Of a DNA stretch of 64,000 bases, positions 9,216 to 21,200 are shown one piece after another. The stretch lies in assembly GCA_030323885.1 (NCBI GenBank), contig CM059194.1:29801367-29865366 (forward strand). The letters run 5' to 3'. Positions within the stretch are counted from its first letter, which is position 1. Every line of letters begins with the position of its first letter. The notes below the pieces were generated by a model, which was not told where the DNA came from, made no database searches, and saw nothing but the letters and a program-made list of their open reading frames with translations. The DNA is from Branchipolynoe longqiensis. Taxonomy: Eukaryota; Annelida; Polychaeta; Phyllodocida; Polynoidae. The translations under genes and the position numbers were made by a program.

Positions 9216-12200
9216 CTAGAAGAGAATACAATATACATATTAATAGGTAGTATATACGCGTATATGCTGGTGTAGGCACCCGCGGGCATTGACGAATGTA
9301 TATATGAGCTGGTCATATTCGGGGCGTTTCGAACGCGCCGGCTCCGTGCTAAGCATTATGCACCCGCCGCTCGCTAGGCGGCGTGCCGGTAGTCGTATGT
9401 AACCAAGGCGCTCGGCCGGCCCGGCGCCCATTATGTGGGTCTGTGAACGCATACGTCGACAGGGTGAGTCAGACATTTTCTTATCTAGGCGTCGACGACT
9501 TGGTCGATGGTATGCGGTCACAGGACTACATGGCGGTGGTGGACATTAAAAATGCATATCGAGCAGTCTCGATCCATCCAACCGATAGGAATCGACAAGC
9601 TTTGCAGTGGGATTTTGGGACAGGTGTTCGGTTTTTTGTCGATAACCGTATGTGTATGGGGCTGTCCTCCAGTCCATATGTGTTTACAAGGATCAGTAAC
9701 TTCATAGTGCGCGCTTGTTCGCGGATGGGGGCGTTGGGAGTGATAAATTATTTGGACGATTTCGCCGTAGCGGATCGGTCTTGGGACGCATGTGTTCGCT
9801 CTCAACTAGTTATTGTTAGAGTTCTTAGACAGTTAGGTTTTTTCGTTAGTTTCCTAAGATGTTATCTCCATCCCAGTGCACCAGGTTCCTGGGCATAGAG
9901 ATTGATGCGGTACGCATGAAGTTGTTTTTGCCGGCAGATAAGGTGGAGAAATTAAAGTCTCATTTGCTCTCCTTTGTGGGGAGACGGAAGGCGACGAGAC
10001 GGGATTTAGAAAGGCTAGGTGGGCGTTTAGCGCATTGTGCTTCGGTGGTGAAGGGAGGTCGTTCGTTTTGTAGTCGGGTCTATGACGCCGTTAGGACACT
10101 GAAGCGTCCGTACTACCAGTTTAGATTGAATACTGCGTTTAGGGAGGAGATAGCCTGGTGGTTAGAGTTTGTAGACCGTTTCAATGGCCATGCACGCATA
10201 TTGGGGAGTCACGCAGAGTGTGTGTCTGTATATACGGACGCGTCCTCCTCTGGATTTGGAGCGCTTCACGGGAGCGATTGGTGCGTTGGAGCTTTTGACG
10301 CGAGCGCGTCTCGGGACTTAGAGTCGTCGGTTTGCGATGACGCGCATATTAATGTTCGTGAGATGTGGGCGGTGATGGCGGCCGCAGCAAGGTGGGGAGA
10401 ACAATGGAGGGACAAGTCAGTAGTTTTTGTCACAGATAACATGACTGTTCGTGCAGCCTTGGCGTCTGGAAGGTGTAGGAGTAAGCTGATAATGGAGTGG
10501 GTGAGACAATTGTTTTGGATTTCTTGTGAGTTTAATTTCGAAATTACTTCAGTGTATGTACCAAGTGACAGAAATGTGATTTGTGATGCTTTGAGTCGTT
10601 GGTCGGTAGGAGGTGACAGGGTGAGAGTGGGGTTAGCAGACTCCGCGAGGGTGCTGTGTTGTGGGCATCTGTTTGCCTAACTTTATATTCTCCGTTTCCT
10701 TGTCAGAGTTGCAGCGAGGGATGTCACTGCTTCAGTCGAGCTACTACTCGGAAAGCAGTCGCGCCACGCGCTCGACCCAGATTAAGAAGTATTTTTCATT
10801 TTTGGACGAATTCCAGGGATTATTTCTTCCCCTGCCATGCCCTGATGTGCAGGTTGGGCTTTATATTACTTGGTTAACGAGATCGTTGAAATTTAGTTCC
10901 ATTACGAATTACTTGTCGGCATTGAATTATTTTCTCCAAGCAACGGGGTCTCCTCCGATTAATTATAGTTCTCATTTAGTCAGAACGGTTTTGGGTGGAG
11001 CGAAGAGACAGTTGGGGTGCGTAGTCAGACGCGCTTCTCCGCTTTTACCCAGACAATTATTGTTGATTTTCTCCTTTATGTCAAGCAGTATAGGTCATGT
11101 GTCGATTCGCGCTGCCTTATTAACGGGGTTTAGAGCTTTGTTAAGAAAGAGTCAATTAACTAGATCGGACTCCGTCCTGTCTAGGAGGAATTTTGAATTC
11201 TTCAGTTGGGGGATGTTAATTACGGTGAAGCGGACTAAAACTATCCAGTTTAGGCATCGGGAGTTATTGATCCCTGTGGCTAAAGTGATGAATCGAGAGT
11301 TATGTGCAGTTTATTGGACTGAGAGGCACTTTAGGGAGGTCCAGGTTTTGGATGCTTTGCCTGCTTTTCAAGTACCCTCACCTAGCGGTGGTTTCAAGCC
11401 TCTGGAGTACAGGGCTTTGAATTGTGCGATCAAGTATTTCGCTGAGTGCGCAGGATTACAGGGGGAATTGTTTTCTTGTCATTCGCTTCGCAGGGGGGGG
11501 GGGGGGGGTGTACGTTTCTTGCTATGCAGGGCTCTACATTAGAGGAGTTGAGGACTAGAGGGGATTGGTCATCAGACGCTATCTTTTCATATATTGCTTC
11601 TCCTATACCTGAGCGGATTCTAGCTGACATGCGGGTCGCTTCGACCTTGTCGAGTTATTAGTTGGCTGGGGGCGCTGTGCGCCATTGGCGGTTATGCCAG
11701 CCAGATACGGTGTTCAGAGTGATAGTAGTAATAAACTGTATTATCCACACCTGGTTTTGTGTCGTCCTTAGCGGGTCAACAGGTAGTATATACGCGTATA
11801 TGCTGGTGTAGGCACCCGCGGGCATTGACGAATGTATATATGAGCTGGTCATATTCGGGGCGTTTCGAACGCGCCGGCTCCGTGCTAAGCATTATGCACC
11901 CGCCGCTCGCTAGGCGGCGTGCCGGTAGTCGTATATAACCAAGGCGCTCGGCCAGCCCGGCGCCCACCTGATACGCACCCGGCCTGCGCGCCGGTCAGCT
12001 CACCTGAGAAAAACTTTTGTTTATTTTGATTCGGCGGTTATGCCAGCCAGATACGGTGTTCAGAGTGATAGTAGTAATAAACTGTATTATCCACACCTGG
12101 TTTTGTGTCGTCCTTAGCGGGTCTACAAAATGTACACAATAGGAAAGTTTGTAGGGGTACAGAACAAAGCAAGCATTACGTACCACTAATCCTCGCATCT

Positions 12201-15200
12201 CACCCCCCACCCCTCAACCCGCCGATAGATGTTTGTTGGGGCGCTTTTGGTGTATATTTTTAAAAACGTCCTAGCAACATCTAAGGTCATATCGGATTGG
12301 TTGGTTGTTGAAGTTTTACATCCAGGGCCTATATGTATGTGTCCGGGTTAGCGGTGTTAACCCGGCGTCGTGCGGATTTCTGTGTATGTATGTGTCCGGG
12401 TTAAACTAACTCGGCGAGGTTAAAGTCGCCTGCACTAACTCCAAACGAAAGGATGGTTAAAGGTGGGGTTGGGCATCGATTATGCCCAAATCTATTGAAT
12501 GCGATCGGATTTAACAGAAGTACATAGGCAAATCGTGAAATTTCATTAAATTAACCCTAAAATCGAAGCAATATTAACGTAGCAGCTACATCGGCGGCGT
12601 TATTCATATTGTCCAATCGACGAATGTAAAGTAAACAAATCGCCGCCGCCGCATCGACGTCGCTTTCCATACTGGCGGCGGTGGCGGTTTGTTTACTGTA
12701 CGTTCGTCGATTCGAAAATATAACTATTAATATCGCCGCCAATGCGGCGGTAGCCTTAATAACGCTTCGAATTTAGGGTTAAATTGATCAAATTTCACTT
12801 ATTGCGTATGTAATTCTGTTAAATATGATAGCATTTAATATATTTGAGCCTAATATATGGCTACAAATGCAGAGGGATTTCCCAAATCTATAAATAACTG
12901 AAACGTTAGCTAACTCGGGCGCGTTTTGGTCACATACATCCCCCCTGACAGATTTGGAACCCCGGGGTTAGATAAACCGGGACCCGCCCTTAACCCTGGT
13001 ACGGTTAAAAATTGGCTCATACATATGGGCCCTGGCAACATATCAGGATGGGTAGGGTCATATCTGGACAGGTGCCGACTTGCAACAGTGCACGATCATG
13101 GCAATTTTATAGTGTTGCCCTGCTGGGAGATGAGGCCGCCAACATCATGATCCCGACTTCCCACTCAGTCATATTATCCTGAGACTGAGCTAACCAGTCC
13201 ATGTTCTATCCTATTATTAATGATGAGCGCCAAGCTAGGTAGCGACAAATATAATTGTTGTACGTCATTGGCTTGATTCAACCAACAATTCGAACTTTCT
13301 ACCATCTGCATGGGAAGCCTTCGCTCTACCGATTCAGCCACCATATCCAGTCAGATAGATAGATAGATAGATCCTCCCTCACTAACATCTTTTTGGCTCT
13401 TTCTATGAACCAGCACACATAACGAAAATATGAATAAAATAACAAAGACTGATCATGAAAGTAACTATTACCATAGGTCTAAATCTATGTGCTAAATGTG
13501 TTGCAGAAAATTGGTGCATAGAAAAGGACTTATTCATTAATGCGCTGGCAGTGAAGAAATAACATCCCTTTCAAAAATGAGATATGCAAATTTAGTATTT
13601 CTATTCTTTTATCCTGTAATTTTAGGGTGGTTTGTGAGTTTGAATAGTTTCCAACGCATTAGTCCTGAAGCTCTACCCAACTTGCGACTGTGGTCAGAGT
13701 GGGTTGGTGGTGGAAATCACATAATATCTATATAATATCGATTGATTGATTGATTGGTGGTTGCTTTACGCCGTATCGGCAGCATAGGCCATATTCACGG
13801 CGAGAAATGTTTGTTTTTTGTTCAAACCATCGCTTTTACATGTAAAAGCAGACAATCAATTATGTGCCAATAGACACTAATTAAATTAGAAAGCTCACAA
13901 TCATATATTTGTGGTCAAGGGAAACAAATTCCCATAGAAAAAGAAAAGTTTTATTAATAATTGATAGAATCCATTTAGTAAACTATATGAGGTGGTACAG
14001 TCCAGCTGTCCTCAAAAATGCTAAAATGTTTTCCTGTTTTACCTTAGTAAAAAGTCATGCATACTGTCTGCAGTGTAGAACCGTTGGTGCAGGGCCAAAA
14101 AATCAATGCTATATAATATCAGTCTGTGTCTGAAACTTCTGCAACCCCACTAACCAGAAAGCAGATATACATGGTTCTCAGAGCATTAACCATAAATGTT
14201 TCACAGAACACTCGTTACTAGCACCAGAAAATAGTTCCTTCGAAACAATTTCGGAGAACTGACGAGTCAGAAAGTTGACATTACAATATAACCATGACAA
14301 CTTCACAGAGCACAGGTTACCCTAGATAAATATTCACCCCGAGGAGAGGTGAATGACGACCATGTCTAAATCCGAGCAAAAACTGCTTTGATAGCTAAAC
14401 AAGTTGTGGAGGCCCTGGCTTCAGCATGTACCATTTACCTATTTCGAAATAATTGAGAACAGATGCTCTCAATTTGACTTTTACATGATTTCATCAATTA
14501 TTCACATAAACAAATAACTAGTATAATAGATTGCACATGATGCTGACAGTTCGATTCACCATGCCATCAGCTCTGCAACTTTCAATTTCCGCCACTATGT
14601 ATAACTTACAGCGTCATCAAAGACCAGTTTCTCTCACACCATGTTGTCTATGTGGTGTGGGAGGTTAAAGATTCATTGAGTGAGTAAAAGTGTAGGCTCA
14701 GGATTTCTATCGACCAGGTGTTGAAAGGTGAAAACAAGACTACTCAGACTTATTCGTGATAGGCAGTGCAAATCTTGAAACATTATTTGTAATTCATGCA
14801 GTTATGTTCATAACTCAGAAACACGGTATCTGGGTTATGTACAAAACACAATCTCTGAGTTATGTCCATAACTCAGAAACACGGTATCTGGGTTATGTAC
14901 ATAACTCAGAAACACAGTCTCTGAGTTATGTCCATAACTCAGAAACACGGCATCTGGGTTATGTACATAACTCAGAAACAGTCTCTGAGTTATGTCCATA
15001 ACTCAGAAACACGGTATCTGAGTCATGTCCATAACTCAGAAACACGGTTTCTGTCAGGCTGTTTAGCAGCATGGTGACAGGGCTGCAGGAGTAACTGCAG
15101 TTACCTACACCACAACCAGTCCATAGTTTCATCAAATAATAACATCTGATGGGAGTAGTCTGAGGGGGTGGGGTTAAACCGGTGCACCGCCATACACACG

Positions 15201-18200
15201 TGACACTCGTACTGGCCACTGACTCACTCATCACACAGAGGATTCTCGCTACGACTAAATCAGCTAAAGGGGGGGGGGGGGGGGGGGGCGCATTCAAAGT
15301 TTTCAACATTTCCACACACAATCATACAAAGTGTCGTACTTTTCCAGCCCCCCTGCACCGCCAAAGCAGTACACAAACTGTTTTAAACAGAACCCAAAGA
15401 ACGCAGAAAAATAATTACATTTTATTGAACGATAAAAGTAGTACTTAACTCCCCCCCCTCCCCCTCCCAGCACACGCTTTGTACAGCCATGAAAATGTTG
15501 AAAGCTTTTGATGACCCCTAATACAAGCAGGATTGTCAGTAATAGCGACGACCACAGGAAAATAGTGAGTTGGTAATGGGGTCTCATTACATCACCAGGA
15601 ACTACCCTCAAACACCAAGTGGCGAATACCAACCACCCGACCCTGTTACTGTGTCGCTGCCGCAGTTATTGAACGACACTGACACGGTCCATTTTCAACC
15701 TAACTCGGAAAAGCATTACATATTCTGTGAATCAATATGGTTCCAACTAGTAAATACATAGCAACATAAAAAGTTCAAATGGTATTGTATGCGGGGTCAT
15801 GCGATTTGAACCTAAATAAATAAAAAACCGTTTAAATAAATAAAACCAAACATCAAGTATAGCTGCCAAAATTAAAAGACCAGAAAGCGTAATCTGTTCA
15901 TGCAAATAGCGACATATTGTGCACAGAACACTAGCAAACTACTAAGAGTTTTGGTAGACATGCTGGGGTGAAAATCAGTCTTTGTTTTAGCGACAATTGT
16001 TTTAAAAAACTAAAAAAATCTTTGCAGTCAGCATTGCCAAAAATTAACTTTAGGATGTTTTGAATTTAAAATATCTCCAAACTTATTTAATGTGCCGAGT
16101 GGAAAAATGTGAATTTACCGTAGCGCTTCAGATTACGAGTGTAATGAAAGACAGAAAATCATGATTCCTCAGAAAATCGTAATGGTTGGCAGCTCTGCAT
16201 CAAGGTTGGTTGGTGGAGTTTTACGTCCTGGCAACATCCAAAGTCATATTAGGACGGCTGCATCAATGTGTAGGTCAGCTTCAATGACCTATGACCTCTT
16301 ACCTGGCCGTCTCCTGCAGGAGGTAGTACGGGACTACAAAGAACTTGACCCGCAGTCGGAGTCGGTACGGGGGTGACCCAGAGAGTTGGCGGGAGATGCG
16401 GTTCCTCATATTCAGCCACAGTTGCTCGCCCTTCGCGCCTGCGTATTGCAAGCCGAAGTAGTCCAACTCCACCATCCCCAACTGTTGGCACACCTGAAAG
16501 CAGAAAAAGAGAACAGAATATATCATTAGCAATCAGTCAGATGTCTGATGACACTTAGTTATAAGATAAATCCAGATAAGTTTATTTGCATGGGTGTTAG
16601 CATTAGAACTGTTGAGTCAATAAATTAAACCAGCAGCTTGGTTATTGATTGTATGTAGTACTAGTAGGGTAAAAGAGAATATAAAAAGGAAGGAGAGGGG
16701 GGGGGGAAAGGAGTGTGAAAGGTTTTAAGTTGTATTACTCATACTCATCCGCTTCTGATTTTGTTAGGCTTATAGCCTGTATCAGGTCGATGCATGTCAA
16801 AATTTGATTTACTAGGATTAAATGCATCGAGTACCGGATGTGTGCAATATTGCAGCCCCCTCCAATGCTTATCCAGTCTGCCTTTGAAGGCGTTGACGGA
16901 AGGCGCTTCTATGACATGTTCAGGCAATGCGTTCCAGGCATTTACTATCCTGTTACTGAAGAATAGCTGTCTGACAGGTTTTATTGCTCTTTCCTTCTTC
17001 AGCTTGTATCGATGACCTCTAGTTTTACAGTTGGCCAGCTTCAGGTATCTAGCATCAACCGCATATCTTCCAGTGACGTGTTTGAATGCTTCTATTGGAG
17101 ACTTGTTGCCTGGTGTAGTCGCTAAACTTAAAAGCGAAGTCCATTGGTGATTTAGTCTGATATCATGCGATGGTAGACTGTTAAATGACTAACTTCTAAA
17201 AGTGTATACTGGTACAGTGGTAGTCTAGGTGGACGATAAATAAGGCCACCACAAGAACAGTGGAACACTCTCCAAAGATAGCCAACACTAACTGACCAGT
17301 AGAATTGAGCCAGGATAAAGCTAGGAGAATAGTGCATAAAAGCCATCTTCCAGTATTTTCCTGCGATTCCTGACAGCGCTAACCCTATGAGAGAATTTTG
17401 GCATTTTCACAAAAAGTTTTGAGGGGAGGCCCAACGTTGGCCTTCAAAGCCTGAGGCAGCATTAAATGTGCTTCTGGAATTTTGTGTTGATATCAACCAG
17501 GCAATAATAGATGGAGAGAATTATATTGTTCCTTTACTAGCCTAGATACTTTAAACAATGACAGATCACAACAACAAAATCGCAAAAATCAGCGATCTTT
17601 CATCCCTGACTAATAAATGTAATGTTACAAATAATGTTGCAATATATGGCAAATATGTTAGAAACATTATTTCTGATCCGATCACCGAAGTTAAAGCAAT
17701 ATTGAGCTCCGGCAGAACTTGTATGGATGTCGACGTGGAAGTACGAGGTGGCACATACCTCCCGATACAAACTATACTTCGCCAGTACCGAATACGCAAT
17801 AACCCATTGTGTTCTTACCACTTCCACCTGGTGGTACCGGAATTCCCATCAAGAAAGAAGAAAAAAATACATGCCCCTATTCAACTATCGTCTAATTATC
17901 CATACTGGTTTATAAGCTAAAGCCCTGGTCACATACGTCAGTGAAAGTAGGATAGATTAACGTGCGTGAAGGGTGGTGTAAGTAAGTTCGTTAAACTACG
18001 TTAAGGTACGGCAGGTTTTGGTTGATCACCCACCTAATAGTACGGATAGATACGTTACGGTATGGATCCCGGTACGTCCGACTACGTTACTCTCCACTAC
18101 TTTCAAGTTCATCCACTAACGGCTATATGATCAAGGCAGAACGGCCAAGGTTTTGTGCGGGTCAAAGTACGCTAGAGTGCTGTAAGAAGTACGCTATCAT

Positions 18201-21200
18201 CGCAGAGGCTATGTCTGCCTCAAACGTACCTCTCTTTTGAACATGTCCAAAGCTTAAATCAGAACTCACGGCCCACACACGTTCTTATCGCGTTCTCATC
18301 ATGGAGAAGTATGAATGCCGGTATGTTCAACTAGGTTAGCCTCCACTACGTTCACTAATGGCCCTGTCACACTACGACGTAATGCGCCAGCGTAGGGACA
18401 ACGTGAAAATAAATTTGACACATCAAAATTCTCGGCGTAATATGCAAATACAGGCCCAAGTTGGACGTCAATGCCGCGTCGTTGACATGAGCATAACGTC
18501 GGTATAGCATAGTGACGAGTGAGGACAAATGAATTATTAAATGTGTCAACGTGAGGCTAGCGAAACCCCAGCGCATGCCGCCAGCCTAGCAATGACAGCA
18601 GCGGTGGCTTAGCGTCGAGCAGACGTGATCAAGCCCACCCTAACGTCGCCACGTCCGACTCAACCATTTTTCCCGACATTGCCACACTGGGAGACTAGTG
18701 TCGCACTGATGCGAGTCCAGCATGATGGCAGTGCGTGCTTGACGTGCTCAGAACATGGGCTGATGTCAGGAAAAGCAAGGTCTTTATATACTCGAAGGCA
18801 ACACATTCACAAAACATTTGACAATGTTCAAAGGATGTCACAGACGTTACGCGCATGCTAGACCTACGTTGTCTTAGCGCGGGCGGCACGTTCCTTCCGC
18901 CAGTGCATCACTCTGACGTAATGCAACTTTGATCTAATGTAGCCGATGCAGCGCTATCGCACATTGGTGTAACTTGAGTGTAATGTCATCCCAATGTAAC
19001 TGCATCACGTTGAGCTACGTCAAAGGTTTTGGACATGTCCAAAACCTTGACGTGCGCCGCTGTAACTCGACGTCTGCCTAACGTAACCCGCCATACCTCA
19101 ACGTAATGACCAAAATTCACCTCCGTCAACTCACATTAGCTCGTTATGTTGTAGTGTGACAGGCCTATAACATGTATAGGTACCCGCATTTCCGCTAGGT
19201 GGCGTATTGAAATCGCCAACATGTCCGACTGCCATTTTTGTGACAAAATGAAAGTCAGATGATTGCAAGGCGGGCACTTTTGCGCATGCCCAGTAGGTCT
19301 CACAATGGTGGCAATACATTGAAAAGATTTGGAACAGAATTTAATTTATTATTATGTCATTTTTGCTCCTGGTAATTGATTCTGAACACTTTTTTTGAGA
19401 ATCTGAATTTTTGCATCATCAGAAAAGCTAAGTAAATGGCAATAGCAATAGGTAAAACTAGTATAGCTGTGTAATTTACACATTTCTAAATCATATAATC
19501 ATGGTTCAAACCAGATTGGACCTATCGCCTGTGTTTTGAACGCCCAAAAGTGCTGCTGGTTGCATAGTTTGGGCCGGATCGTCACAGCTGGGCTGCAGAA
19601 CGAATGCACACTGCCCCTGAGTTTGCCAGTACACTTATTTTCTTCACTTGCCTGACTATAATGACAGTACAAAAACCTATCATTATTTACAACTTAAAAT
19701 CGCAATAACTTTTTACATAGTGAATATATTTTTTAAAACTAAGAAGTGTTTTTATCTGTAAAGTAACCTCTTTAATTCTAGGCTAGTTAGATAATTAAAA
19801 AAAGAATTCTAAATTTTTATGCAGGTGCCTAACATGTATGTGACCGGGCCTTTAGCAGCTTCACCGTCACCAAAACACCGCCCTGGACACGAAGCCGGTC
19901 AGGCAACGACGTCAGTACAGTCACCAGTGCAGGTGTACCAAGCTGCTGTCTACATCAGACTACATGCATACCAAACACTGAGACAGCTAGTGCATGTATT
20001 ACACCAGCACCCCCACACTACCCCTTGAATGTTGGAAAATCTGCATGGTTATTTTCTCGTTCTATAGCCAAACCAGCCAACTGTGTGACCAAAAACCACG
20101 ATTTTTCCAATTTGTTATGCCTGCAACACTCAACACTACACAGGCCACATCAACTACGTACGCTATTGAGGCTGTTCTGTTGCAGTATTATTTTTAAATG
20201 ACGTGGTGCATTTATTTAACAAACGCAATGGCTCGTTAAAATAAACATATCAAATGATTCAACATTGAATGGAAAAGCTCTAGGGAGACTAGGCCAGTCC
20301 CAGTGGCCGTGCCAAACAAAATCTCAAGTGATTTAAGTGTCATTAAATGATTAATACCATGAACACAACGCTCTGTATTATAACTAACCCTCCATTTTTT
20401 TTGCGACCAGACTAGGTCCCAGATTGAGAATTTTGCCATGTAATATTTAGCTATAGCCCGACTAATACAAGTCGGTGGGGGCAGCCTTGGACGCTTGGGG
20501 TCCAACGTGCAAACAACGCACTATAGATTCGCCCAGGCCCAGCTGCTGCTGGCACGGCCAGGTGCAAGCGTACCGAGCTCGATCTTGGTACACGCGTACT
20601 CAAGAGTCAGGCGGAGGTGGGGGGGCCCTGACAATGGATCAGCTGCAGCACTAGTTGTGGTTCAAGTATATGTCTTTTGACTTCCAGATACATGAAAGTT
20701 ACATTGTGCTTACAGGCAGTCGTGTTTTGTAATCAGTCCATGGTTATTTGTACTCGAACAAGATGAGATAACAAATTGACACTGAGAAATTCACAAAACA
20801 GCTGATCGAATTTGCTCGCTGAAGCCTGAAACTACAACAATGTTGAATGTGCAGCTGTCAAAACCTTACTTGTCTTTTAATGTAGCTTTGATAGAGTCCA
20901 ACGAATAAATGCTTATTGAAATTCAGTGTCAATTACATGTTCTAGTCACATGTTATGGTTCGGGTTAAAACTACGCAGGTGTCGTCTTTGTCCCGCGAAT
21001 TTGTCACATTTTACGATAGACCGGCGTGCCGTGACCTAGGTCACCCAGCATTCCAAAAGACCCGATAAACAAAATGATATCTCCTCGTTTTGCACTAGTT
21101 AACTTCAAACCACGAACCTTGGCATAAAAACATATAATTTTGTTAGCACTACTAAGTCATTGGTCAACAAAAGAGTAATTTTGGCTTTAAGAACACTATG

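Larger units (their letters stand above)
9245..12123 (+). mobile_element. Ngaro-type tyrosine-recombinase retroelement 1, internally deleted
   Basis: Ends are split direct repeats in the order A1 (9245-9430), body, B1 (11687-11777), A2 (11781-11966), B2 (12033-12123). Each A is 186 bp with two differences seen; each B is 91 bp with none seen. This order is diagnostic of the Ngaro group within DIRS-type elements. The body keeps part of reverse transcriptase, RNase H and tyrosine recombinase but lacks any gag-like ORF and the start of RT, which begins almost directly after A1. Frameshifts break RT and the recombinase. It sits in intron 2 of the MYLIP-like gene in antisense orientation. Confidence 0.9.

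Noticed and set aside
8755..9279. Arg/Pro/Ala-rich frames opposite and beside MYLIP exon 3
   Set aside because: Shadows produced by the high-GC codon bias of the true exon.
15182..15632. Frames on both strands through a G run
   Set aside because: They depend on poly-G and short C/T-rich runs and have no recognisable domain.
16745..17150. Possible host exon between MYLIP exons 1 and 2
   Set aside because: The peptide is the conserved C-terminal tail of a LINE polyprotein, and exons 1 and 2 join in phase without it.
17558..17920. 120-codon plus-strand frame
   Set aside because: No motif, no splice or promoter context. AT-rich intron sequence can yield this length by chance.
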